Positions 44,480 through 51,866 of a stretch of 64,000 nt of DNA are shown piece after piece. The translations under genes were made by a program, and so were the position numbers. The stretch comes from Arthrobacter sp. 35W (GTDB taxonomy: Bacteria > Actinomycetota > Actinomycetes > Actinomycetales > Micrococcaceae), in NCBI RefSeq assembly GCF_000482545.1, contig NZ_KI519455.1:992001-1056000 (forward strand), in the 5' to 3' direction. Position 1 is the first letter of the stretch, and the number at the start of each line of letters is the position of its first letter. The notes beneath the pieces are model-generated. The model was given only the letters and a program-made list of their open reading frames with translations. It did not search any database and was not told where the DNA came from.

Positions 44480-44866
44480 TCAAAAACCCGTCGTGGCAAC
44501 AGGTACTTTGGCCTGGATTTCCTCGCCGTCCGCGTGGCTGTAGGCCGTCACAATCCGGCCGCGGCCCAGACCGCTGATCGAGGAGGCGGGGAAGCTGGCC
44601 CGCACCTTGGTGCCGTCGCTGTGGACGCCCGAATGGTCGTGGTGCTCCTGGTCGACCTGGTCATGGTTGAAGGTCGAGAAATCGACCACATTGCCATCCA
44701 TGAACTCGATGGACAGCCGCCGCTGGTGGGAGTAGTCCGAGCTGGCGGCCATCAGCCCCAGCAGGTAGCTCCCATGGGTCGGCAATGACTTGTCGAGGAC
44801 AAATTCAACCCGGATGACGTCGCCAAGTTCCTCGGCGGTTACCTCGGTCAATTGCGCAACGCCCAT
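44480..44866 (-). CDS. Conserved-looking hypothetical protein, 128 aa
   Basis: I do not recognise this protein. It is soluble and acidic, with no signal peptide or membrane segment. A His/Asp-rich stretch FNHDQVDQEHHDHSGVHSDG sits at about 67-86 and could bind metal, though it may only be a loop. The N-terminal VTAEELGDVIRVEFVLDKSL and later KVRASFPASSISGLGRG suggest beta-strands. AAGGGA lies upstream of the ATG. Codon use is like its neighbours. It is read toward xylB and ends 10 bp from it. Confidence 0.75.
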   Translation of the reverse strand: MGVAQLTEVTAEELGDVIRVEFVLDKSLPTHGSYLLGLMAASSDYSHQRRLSIEFMDGNVVDFSTFNHDQVDQEHHDHSGVHSDGTKVRASFPASSISGLGRGRIVTAYSHADGEEIQAKVPVATTGF

Positions 44867-44967
44867 GGCCGCAGTCCCTTCGTTGGAGTCGCTAATGGGA
44901 GCGTAGCACCGGGTCCGCCGCGGCGCAGCGGGTTGGCCAGGAATTCATCTGATTGGAATGATCGGCG

Positions 44968-45621
44968 CTATTGGCCGCTGGGCCGGATGATCCGCCGGGC
45001 CGTGGCGGCGGCGATGGCGGCCGTCCTGTTGTCCACGCCCAGCTTGGCGTAGATGTGCACCAGATGGGTCTTCACCGTCGCCTCGGAAATGAACAGCGCC
45101 CGTGCCATCGCCCGGTTGCCCATCCCCGTGGCCAGCAGCTCCAGCAGCTCCACCTCCCGCGGAGACAGGGCCGGTTCCGGGTTGCGGATCCGGCCCATCA
45201 GCCGGGCGGCCACCTCCGGCGACAGCGCCGTCTGGCCCGCGGCTGCCGACTGCACGGCGGCGCGGATCTGCTCGGGAGGTGCGTCCTTGAGCATGTAGCC
45301 GCTGGCCCCTGCCTCCACGGCGGCAAGGATGTCGGCATCGGTGTCGAAGGTGGTCAGAATCAGCACCGGCGGCGGAGATTCCAGCGCGCGGATCTTCGCC
45401 GTCGCACTCACGCCATCCAGGCCCGGCCCCATCTGCAGGTCCATCAGCACCACATCCACCGGCTCGCCCAGAAGCCGGAGCCGTTCGATCTCGGCCACGG
45501 CGGCAGCTCCTTCGGGGGCCTCGGCCACCACCGTCATCCCCTCGAAGCCGGACAGCATGGCCCGCAGTCCGGCCCGCACCACGGGGTGGTCGTCCACCAG
45601 CAGAATCCTGATTTCAGCCAC
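44968..45621 (-). CDS. NarL/LuxR-family response regulator
   Basis: Regulator of 217 residues. The GTG start at 45621 has GGAGG seven bases upstream and lies in the last codons of the kinase gene (8-bp overlap). Receiver phosphoacceptor is Asp61 in VLMDLQMG. The HTH reads LSPREVELLELLATGMGNRAMA, with SEATVKTHLVHIY. It is the partner of the overlapping kinase. The likely target is the divergent FtsX/LolD-type transporter, through the large palindrome at 47088. Confidence 0.92.
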   Translation of the reverse strand: MAEIRILLVDDHPVVRAGLRAMLSGFEGMTVVAEAPEGAAAVAEIERLRLLGEPVDVVLMDLQMGPGLDGVSATAKIRALESPPPVLILTTFDTDADILAAVEAGASGYMLKDAPPEQIRAAVQSAAAGQTALSPEVAARLMGRIRNPEPALSPREVELLELLATGMGNRAMARALFISEATVKTHLVHIYAKLGVDNRTAAIAAATARRIIRPSGQ

Positions 45622-47056
45622 GTGATGCCTCCATGGTGGGGTCCTCCTCGGTGGGGGCGGTGCCGCTGATGGGCAGCCGGATGGCCACCACTGCGCCCTC
45701 CCCCGGGGCAGATTCAAGGTCAAGGGTGCCGTGCTGGGCCGCCACCCGCTCGCGCAGGGACCGCAGCCCAAATCCGCTGCCGTCGCTGCGCGGGGCCACG
45801 GCTTCGCCGGCGGCGGGCACCTGGAAGCCGACGCCGTCGTCGTAGATGTCCAGCGTCACCTCGGTGCCCAGGTAGGCCAGAGTGACGACGGCGGTGGTGG
45901 CGTGCGCATGCACCCACACATTCGCCAGGCTCGCCTGGGCGGCCCGCAGCAGCGTGACCTTCAGCGGCTGCTCGAGGTCCACCGGGGCACCCTCCACCCG
46001 GAAGCAGCAGCGCAGCCCCACCCCGCGGGCGGCAGCCTCGAGCTCCGTCTTGGTGCACAGCCGGCGCAGGCTGGCCACGAGCGTGTCCTCTTCAGGTTCC
46101 GCCGCCGCAGCGGTGCCGGCCGGACCGGGCGCGGCCGGCACCGACGGCGCGCCCTCGACCGCCGTCCGGCCCTCCGGCGCCGGATCCTTGGGCGCCGGAT
46201 CCGCTGCTGGACCAGGGGCGGGCCGTGCGGGCGTGAGCAGCGGCGAGGACAGTCCGCGCACAAAATTGCGGGCCTCGGCCAGATTCTCGCTGGCGGTCTG
46301 GCGGACCATCGCGAGGCTCTCCGCGGTGGAGGCGATGTCTCCGCCGGCCAGGGACTTCTCCGCGGCGCGGGACACCAGCACAATCGAGGAGAAACCCTGG
46401 GCCAGGGTGTCGTGGATTTCGCGGGCCAGCCTGCCGCGTTCGGCCAGCACGCCCGCCTCATGCTGCGTCGCGGCCAGTTCGGCGCGCGTCCGGCGCAGTT
46501 CCTCGGCCGCGAGGCGCTGGTTTTCGCTCTCGCGGTAGAGCAGTTTGTAGGCGTAGCTGGTGGCCACCGCAAAGGCGGCGCCGATCACCGGGCCCACGAC
46601 GGCCGCCGTCGCCGGGGAGCCGCCGCCGGCCCCGGCCTGCGCCCACACCACCGCGGCAGTCATCAGCGCCACCGTCGCCAGCCCCACGGCCCGTGGCAGT
46701 AGATGCAGATGCAGGAAGAACAGCGGGAACGCCAGCCAGGAAAACTCCGCATGGCCGGCCAGCAGCAGCCCCCACAGGGCCGTCACCACGGCCAGCCAGA
46801 GAACGGCGTAGCGGGAAGGATCCAACCGCCCGCGGCCGGCGGAAAAGCGCTTCTCCGCGACGGTGCCCGCCAAATAGACGGCCGCCAGGACCAGCGCGCC
46901 GATGAGCAGCAGATAGCGTTCGGGGCGTTCCATGCCGCCCGCCAGCAGCCGCAGCACGGCCACCCCCAGCAGCACGGCGAAGGCAACATGCAGGGCGACC
47001 CGCAGGAATCGAAGGATCGAAGCACTGGACGTTGGGGCAGGGTCCTGGGCAGACAT
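45614..47056 (-). CDS. Sensor histidine kinase
   Basis: Membrane kinase of 480 residues. Five to six hydrophobic segments fill residues 15-175 with little extracytoplasmic sequence. The phosphoacceptor is His215 in GRLAREIHDTLAQGFSS. A Pro/Ala-rich linker (about 265-315) separates it from the ATPase domain, which includes ERVAAQHGTLDLES near the end. It overlaps its regulator by 8 bp and diverges from an ABC transporter operon 200 bp away. Confidence 0.92.
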   Translation of the reverse strand: MSAQDPAPTSSASILRFLRVALHVAFAVLLGVAVLRLLAGGMERPERYLLLIGALVLAAVYLAGTVAEKRFSAGRGRLDPSRYAVLWLAVVTALWGLLLAGHAEFSWLAFPLFFLHLHLLPRAVGLATVALMTAAVVWAQAGAGGGSPATAAVVGPVIGAAFAVATSYAYKLLYRESENQRLAAEELRRTRAELAATQHEAGVLAERGRLAREIHDTLAQGFSSIVLVSRAAEKSLAGGDIASTAESLAMVRQTASENLAEARNFVRGLSSPLLTPARPAPGPAADPAPKDPAPEGRTAVEGAPSVPAAPGPAGTAAAAEPEEDTLVASLRRLCTKTELEAAARGVGLRCCFRVEGAPVDLEQPLKVTLLRAAQASLANVWVHAHATTAVVTLAYLGTEVTLDIYDDGVGFQVPAAGEAVAPRSDGSGFGLRSLRERVAAQHGTLDLESAPGEGAVVAIRLPISGTAPTEEDPTMEASRG

Positions 47057-47087
47057 GCCACCAGCTTAGGCGCTGGCGCCCCCGCCA

Positions 47088-47120
47088 GGGTCAACCAATT
47101 GGTTGACCCGCTGATCAACC
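47088..47120. promoter_or_regulatory. Perfect 22-bp palindrome plus third half-site, likely response-regulator operator
   Basis: Positions 47088-47109 form a perfect 22-bp palindrome with halves GGGTCAACCAA and TTGGTTGACCC. A further TCAACC lies at 47115-47120. It sits between the divergent kinase and ABC permease genes, 32 bp upstream of the kinase start and about 150 bp upstream of the permease start. LuxR-type regulators bind such symmetric sites, so it may coordinate both directions. Confidence 0.65.
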
Positions 47121-47256
47121 ACCCGTCCCGTGGCAACCATCCACTCCCACGATCCGCCGGCGCCCGATCAACGGGAGGCTGGATACAGGCCCGGGAAATG
47201 CTTCGGGCACCGTCTCCGGCCCCACCCACGGGCCGCCAGAGAAAGAGGAATCCGCC

Positions 47257-48369
47257 GTGTTTCTGGCCCTCCGCGACATCCGTTTTGCCAAGGGGCGCTT
47301 CGCCCTCATGGGCGGTGTGGTTGCCCTGATCAGCCTCCTGCTGGTGCTCCTGTCCGGCCTGACGGCGGGGCTCGGCAACCAGTCCACCTCCGCCTTGGCG
47401 AACCTCGGAGCGCCCTCCGGCAAGCTGGTGGACCGCATCGCCTTCGGGGCGCCGGGTGCCAACGATCCCGAGGTCTCCTTCACCGAAAGCCAGGTGACGG
47501 GCGCCCAGATGGACGCCTGGTCCGCCACCGACGGCGTGGCCTCGGCCTCGGCACTGGGGATCAGCCAAACCCGTTTCCAGGGCAGCGGCGACGCGAAGGG
47601 GACGGCCAACGTCGCCGTCTTCGGTGTGGCCCCGGACAGCTCTCTCGCGCCCGCCCCCGTGGCCGACGGCGCCGTCGTCATCAGCAGCTCCGTGGCGAAG
47701 GACCTTGGCCTGGCACCGGGCGACATGGCGACGGTGGGTGGACGCGAACTGCGCATCAGCGCCGTCACCGCCGACGACTGGTACTCCCACACCCCCGTGG
47801 TGTGGACGTCCCTGCAGGACTGGTCGGCACTGGCCCACCTGAGCGACCCGGAGCAGGTGGGCACCGCCGTCGCCGTCGTCTACAACGACGGCGTGGACGG
47901 AACCGCCGTTGCGGCAGCTGCCGACGATGCAGCGCACACCACCAGCACCACCCGCACCGGCGCCTTCCAGGGGCTCGGCGGCTACAAGAGCGAAAACGGG
48001 TCGCTGCTGATGATGCAGGGCTTCCTCTACGGCATCTCAGCCCTGGTGATCGTCGCCTTCCTGACCGTGTGGACCGTCCAGCGCACCCGCGACATCGCGG
48101 TGCTCAAGGCCATGGGCGCCTCCTCCGGCTACCTGCTGCGCGACGCCCTCACACAGGCCGCCCTGGTGCTGCTCGCCGGCGCCGCCGCAGGAGGTCTGGT
48201 GGGTCTGGCCGGTGGCATGGCCGCCGCCAAGGCCGCGCCGTTCCTGATCAGCCCGGCAACGGTGCTGCTTCCCGTGGCAGGGATCGTCCTGCTGGGCCTG
48301 GCCGGAGCCGCCCTGGCCGTCCGCCGCGTCACCAAGGTCGATCCGCTCCTGGCCCTCGGCGGCAGCTAA
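47257..48369 (+). CDS. ABC transporter permease (FtsX/MacB-like)
   Basis: Membrane protein of 370 residues. The GTG start at 47257 follows GAGGAATCCGCC. One N-terminal membrane segment is followed by an extracytoplasmic domain of about 210 residues and three C-terminal helices, the FtsX/MacB topology. The permease motif RTRDIAVLKAMGASSGYLLRD is typical. The ATPase gene follows 74 bp downstream. Such pairs export peptides or extract lipoproteins; regulation by the adjacent two-component system is likely. Confidence 0.9.
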   Translation: MFLALRDIRFAKGRFALMGGVVALISLLLVLLSGLTAGLGNQSTSALANLGAPSGKLVDRIAFGAPGANDPEVSFTESQVTGAQMDAWSATDGVASASALGISQTRFQGSGDAKGTANVAVFGVAPDSSLAPAPVADGAVVISSSVAKDLGLAPGDMATVGGRELRISAVTADDWYSHTPVVWTSLQDWSALAHLSDPEQVGTAVAVVYNDGVDGTAVAAAADDAAHTTSTTRTGAFQGLGGYKSENGSLLMMQGFLYGISALVIVAFLTVWTVQRTRDIAVLKAMGASSGYLLRDALTQAALVLLAGAAAGGLVGLAGGMAAAKAAPFLISPATVLLPVAGIVLLGLAGAALAVRRVTKVDPLLALGGS

Positions 48370-48392
48370 GCCGCCCCGCCGGTCGAGCCGCC

Positions 48393-48416
48393 CCGCTGGT
48401 CGAGCCTGTCGAGACC
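48393..48416. repeat. 24-bp dispersed palindromic repeat, copy 2
   Basis: CCGCTGGTCGAGCCTGTCGA followed by GACC. It differs by one base from the reverse complement of 1158-1181. A partial copy (GCCGGTCGAGCCG) lies immediately before it. It sits in the 74-bp gap between permease and ATPase genes and therefore is carried inside a transcript. Confidence 0.6.
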
Positions 48417-48443
48417 CCCCATTCCACCCGCCAAAGGAACCCC

Positions 48444-49142
48444 ATGAACACCACAGCAGCCCTGACCCTCGTCAACACCACCCTGCAGTACCCCGACGGC
48501 GCCGATGTGCTCACCGCCCTGGACAGCGTCAACCTCCGTGTGGAGGCTGGCCAGTTCCTCTCGTTGGTCGGCCCCTCGGGCTCGGGCAAGTCCAGCCTGC
48601 TGGCCACCGCCGCCACCCTGGTCCGCCCCACCAGCGGTCTGGTGCTCATCGACGGCGTGGACACCAGTGCCCTGTCCGAAAAGGACCGCACGGCACTGCG
48701 CCGGGACAAGATCGGCATCATCTTCCAGCAGCCCAATCTGCTGCCCTCGCTCACGGCGGCCGAGCAGCTTGTCATTGCCGACCACCTGCGCGGCAAGGCA
48801 CTGCGCGATGCCCGGGCCAAGGCTGCCGAGCTGCTCGACGTCGTCGGGCTCTCCACCGAGGCGCACAAGCGCCCCCACCAGCTTTCCGGCGGCCAGCGCC
48901 AGCGCGTCAACATCGCCCGGGCCTTGATGGGGAAGCCCTCGGTGCTGCTGGTGGATGAGCCGACGGCGGCTCTGGACCACGAGCGCAGCGAGGCCATTGT
49001 GCGCCTGCTGCGCCGCATCACGGACGAGTTCGCCGTGGCCACCGTGATGGTCACCCACGACACCGAGTTTGTGCCGCTGACCGACGCCGTGGCCACCATG
49101 CGCGACGGCGTCCTCAGCACCGCCATCCCCGCCGTCCCCTGA
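48444..49142 (+). CDS. ABC transporter ATP-binding protein (LolD/MacB-like)
   Basis: ATPase of 232 residues. The ATG at 48444 follows AAAGGAACCCC. Walker A is GPSGSGKSS, the signature is LSGGQRQR, Walker B is SVLLVDEPTAALD and the switch His is in VMVTHDTE. IIFQQPNLLPSLTAAEQ is the LolD-type Q-loop region. It partners the FtsX-like permease upstream. The gene ends at a 49-bp hairpin shared with the convergent HxlR gene. Confidence 0.92.
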   Translation: MNTTAALTLVNTTLQYPDGADVLTALDSVNLRVEAGQFLSLVGPSGSGKSSLLATAATLVRPTSGLVLIDGVDTSALSEKDRTALRRDKIGIIFQQPNLLPSLTAAEQLVIADHLRGKALRDARAKAAELLDVVGLSTEAHKRPHQLSGGQRQRVNIARALMGKPSVLLVDEPTAALDHERSEAIVRLLRRITDEFAVATVMVTHDTEFVPLTDAVATMRDGVLSTAIPAVP

Positions 49143-49151
49143 CCCAACTGA

Positions 49152-49200
49152 GTGACAGTTATGACACGTTCGCGGGAGCGGAACGTGTCATAACTGTCAC
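49152..49200. repeat. 49-bp hairpin element A (20-bp arms, 9-base loop)
   Basis: Arms 49152-49171 and 49181-49200 are perfect 20-bp complements around a 9-base loop. Arm 1 is GTGACAGTTATGACACGTTC. It lies between the convergent ABC ATPase and HxlR genes and abuts the HxlR stop codon (TAG). Element B at 50326-50374 has identical geometry, and its three differences per arm are all compensated. It probably acts as a bidirectional terminator or REP-type repeat. Confidence 0.8.
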
Positions 49201-49602
49201 CTACTTGGGCTGGCTGGTGAGGAGTGCCTCGTCCTGGGCGTCGTCGTACTCGTCCCGGGCTATGAGCATGGCCGGCACATTCGACTCGGCCCAGGCTCGC
49301 AGGGCCGCCAGCGGCTCGAGGAGCGTGGCGCCCAGGGGCGTCAGTTCATAGTCGACGCGCGGGGGCACCTGGGCGAAGACCGTCCGCTTCAGCAGACCAT
49401 CCCGTTCCAGGGCCCGCAGCGTTTGGGTCAGCACCTTGGGCGTGACCACGCTGACCATGGACTTCAGCTGGGAAAAGCGCAGCGGACCGTCGGCCAGAAC
49501 CTGGATGACCAGAGACGCCCATTTGTCACCGATGCGGGCGAAGACCACCCGCGACGGGCAGGCGGGGTCGAAAATGTTGGCTGGCGCACTCATGGTATCC
49601 AC
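49201..49602 (-). CDS. HxlR-family transcriptional regulator
   Basis: DNA-binding regulator of 133 residues (MDTMSAPANIFDPACPSRVV). The winged helix has KWASLVIQVLADGPLRFSQL and VTPKVLTQTLRALERDGLLKR. Cys12 near the N-terminus is at the place used for redox or electrophile sensing in HypR/YodB/QorR-type members. The GTG at 49602 coincides with the predicted transcription start, so the mRNA may be leaderless; the ATG at 49593 is the alternative. It diverges from an NAD(P)-binding protein, a usual QorR-type arrangement. Confidence 0.88.
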   Translation of the reverse strand: MDTMSAPANIFDPACPSRVVFARIGDKWASLVIQVLADGPLRFSQLKSMVSVVTPKVLTQTLRALERDGLLKRTVFAQVPPRVDYELTPLGATLLEPLAALRAWAESNVPAMLIARDEYDDAQDEALLTSQPK

Positions 49603-49608
49603 GCGGTA

Positions 49609-49647
49609 AGTATATTTCCTTGAAACCCCTAGTATCAAATGGATACT
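49609..49647. promoter_or_regulatory. Divergent promoters and HxlR operator
   Basis: AGTATC (49631-49636), 5 bases, GATACT (49642-49647) is a perfect inverted repeat. For the plus gene, TTGAAA (49619-49624), 17 bases, GATACT is the promoter, so the repeat overlaps its -10. For the minus gene, TTGATA, 18 bases, TATACT (plus coordinates 49609-49614) is the promoter, and its -35 lies in the repeat. One site can therefore block both directions. Confidence 0.7.
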
Positions 49648-49710
49648 GTTGTGTCATCAGAACGGCTGAGACATCAGCACGGCACGCCAGTACAACCTAG
49701 GGAGTCCATC

Positions 49711-50325
49711 ATGAAGATTGCAGTTTTCGGAGCCACCGGAATGGTCGGATCGCAGATCACCGCAGAGGCCCTGCGCCGCGGCCACCAGGTCACCGCCGCA
49801 TCCCGCCGCGGTGCCATCGTTGAGGGTGCCGAGGCAGCCACGCCCGTGGCAGCGGAGGTGGGCGACGCCGCCGCCGTCGCCGCGCTGGCCGCCACCCACG
49901 ACGCCGTCGTCCTGGCCACCGGCCCCAGCCGCACCGGTGGCAGCCACCAGGAATGGCTCGATGCCATCAACACCGCCCTGGGCGCCGTGGGCAGCACCCG
50001 CGTCTTCGTCATCGGCGGTGCAGGCGCGTTGACCATCGATGGCACCCGTCTGGTGGACCTGCCCGACTTCCCCGAGGCCTACAAGCCCGAGGCGCTGACC
50101 ATGGCCGCCCTGTACGAAGCCGTCAAGGCCACGCCCGACTCGGTGGATTGGACCATGCAGGCTCCGGCGCCGGCCATCTTCCCCGGTGAGCGCACCGGCA
50201 GCTACAAACTGGGCACCGACTCCCCCGTGGGCGAGAGCATCACCACTGCCGACTTTGCCGTGGCGGCGCTGGATGAGCTGGAAACCCCTGCCCACCGCCG
50301 CAGCCGCTACACCGTCGCCAACTGA
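49711..50325 (+). CDS. NAD(P)-binding SDR/NmrA-like protein
   Basis: Atypical short-chain reductase of 204 residues. The ATG at 49711 follows GGGAGTCCATC. The nucleotide site is KIAVFGATGMVGSQI at the N-terminus. The later segment VFVIGGAGALTIDGTRL is typical of the YwnB/NmrA-like group. No catalytic YxxxK is evident, so it may be a redox sensor or a quinone/flavin reductase. It is controlled from the same intergenic site as HxlR. Its TGA stop lies at the left foot of hairpin B. Confidence 0.88.
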   Translation: MKIAVFGATGMVGSQITAEALRRGHQVTAASRRGAIVEGAEAATPVAAEVGDAAAVAALAATHDAVVLATGPSRTGGSHQEWLDAINTALGAVGSTRVFVIGGAGALTIDGTRLVDLPDFPEAYKPEALTMAALYEAVKATPDSVDWTMQAPAPAIFPGERTGSYKLGTDSPVGESITTADFAVAALDELETPAHRRSRYTVAN

Positions 50326-50374
50326 GTGACACTTATCGCACGTTCTGCGCCCCGGAACGTGCGATAAGTGTCAC
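50326..50374. repeat. 49-bp hairpin element B (20-bp arms, 9-base loop)
   Basis: Arms 50326-50345 and 50355-50374 are perfect 20-bp complements around a 9-base loop. Arm 1 is GTGACACTTATCGCACGTTC. Compared with element A, arm positions 7, 12 and 13 differ and each change is matched in the other arm. Both elements also share CCAACTGA on the left and CCTA(C/G)TTGGGC on the right. It lies between convergent genes. Confidence 0.8.
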
Positions 50375-50405
50375 CTAGTTGGGCCGCGGGGCGGGTGGGG
50401 CAGGG

Positions 50406-51866
50406 TCAGGACAGGCCGAGGGCGGGGGCGGCGAGCCCGAAGACGTCGTGCAGGGCGCCGCGGGCCGCGAACCAGCCGCACAGTCCATGCACCGCAGGTC
50501 CCGGCGGGGTGGAGGATGAGCACAGGTAGACCCCGTCCGCCGGCGTCTTCCAGGGGTTGGTGGACACCACCGGCCGCTTGATGAGCTGGGGCAGGGTCAG
50601 GGCGCCTGCACTGAAATCGCCGCCAATGTAGTTCGGGTTGTACCGGGAATACTGCTCCGCCGTGATGGTGTTCGTGGCCAGGATGACGTCGCGGAAACCC
50701 GGGGCAAACCGCTCGATCTGGCGCACCACGGCCTCCGCCATGTCCACCGTAGACCCGGCCGGAACATGGCAGTACGTCCACAGCACGCCCTGGCCCGACG
50801 GCGCCCGGCTGGGGTCCAGCGTCGAGGGCTGGCTGAGCAGCACATAGGGGTTGCTGGGGTGCTTCCCGGCGGCCACCTCCGCCTCGGACCGGGCCAGGGC
50901 GCCCCGGCTTCCGCCCAGATGCACAGTAGGTGCCTGCGCCAACTCCGGATTGGTCCACGGCACCGGGCCCGAGAGGGCAAAGTCCACCTTGCAGGCGCCG
51001 TTCCCGTACCTGAAGGACGCCAGAGAGCGTAGATATGCAGCCGGCAGCTCGGCCCCGGCAATGTCCGCCAGGGCCTGGGCCGACACGTCCAGCAGCAGCG
51101 CCTTGGCCCGCGTCGCCGCGCGGAGCTGTGCAGTGCTGGCAACCATCGTGTCCAGCACGATGTCGCCGCCATGGGCGCGCAGATCATCGGCCATCGCGTC
51201 CACAATGGCCTGCGAGCCACCCACCGGAACCGGCCAGCCGCGCCCATGGGCATGGGCGCCCAGCAGCATGCCGGCGCCCGCACTGGCCAGCCGCGGCATC
51301 CGGCCCAGGGCATGGGCGTTGACACCGGAAATCATCGCCGGAGCCACATCCTCGCGGAAGCGCGCATTCCACAGCGGGCTGCCCTGTTCCAGCGTCCGCA
51401 GGCCGTAGACCGCTGCAGCCAGCGGGTGCCGCGGCATCCGCAGCAGCTGGTTCTGGGTGAAGTCCGTGACGCCGTCCAGCATGCGCACCAGCGGCGCGTA
51501 CAGCGCACGGTAGGCCCCGCCGTCGCGCCCCAAACCGGCGGCAGTGCGCTCCAGATCCCGGTACGCAATGCCGGCCCGCCCGCCGTCGAGCGGATGGCCG
51601 AAGGAGACCTCCGGAACCAGCAGGTGGATCCGCTTCTGAAGCTCAAAGGCCTGGAAGAACGGCGAGGCGAGCGCCATCGGGTGCACCGCCGAGCAGACGT
51701 CGTGGACAAAACCCTCCAGCGTAAGCTCGGCGCTGCGGGCGCCGCCGCCGATGGTGGCGGCCTGTTCATAGACCCGCACCTTCAGGCCGGCGCGGGCCAG
51801 CGTGACGGCAGCGGCCAGGCCATTGGGCCCGGCCCCCACCACCACCGCATCGAAGGTGTCAGCCAT
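50406..51866 (-). CDS. Phytoene-desaturase-like FAD-dependent oxidoreductase
   Basis: FAD protein of 486 residues from the ATG at 51866. The N-terminal dinucleotide site is AVVVGAGPNGLAAAVTLARAG. QIERFAPGFRDVILATNTIT and the end segment DGVYLCSSSTPPGPAVHGLCG match the carotenoid desaturase/CrtI-related group (often annotated NAD(P)/FAD-dependent oxidoreductase). An ATG nine codons upstream (MTTPSPPPS) is possible. Its start overlaps the end of the upstream membrane protein gene by 8 bp. No carotenoid genes are adjacent, so the substrate is open. Confidence 0.85.
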   Translation of the reverse strand: MADTFDAVVVGAGPNGLAAAVTLARAGLKVRVYEQAATIGGGARSAELTLEGFVHDVCSAVHPMALASPFFQAFELQKRIHLLVPEVSFGHPLDGGRAGIAYRDLERTAAGLGRDGGAYRALYAPLVRMLDGVTDFTQNQLLRMPRHPLAAAVYGLRTLEQGSPLWNARFREDVAPAMISGVNAHALGRMPRLASAGAGMLLGAHAHGRGWPVPVGGSQAIVDAMADDLRAHGGDIVLDTMVASTAQLRAATRAKALLLDVSAQALADIAGAELPAAYLRSLASFRYGNGACKVDFALSGPVPWTNPELAQAPTVHLGGSRGALARSEAEVAAGKHPSNPYVLLSQPSTLDPSRAPSGQGVLWTYCHVPAGSTVDMAEAVVRQIERFAPGFRDVILATNTITAEQYSRYNPNYIGGDFSAGALTLPQLIKRPVVSTNPWKTPADGVYLCSSSTPPGPAVHGLCGWFAARGALHDVFGLAAPALGLS

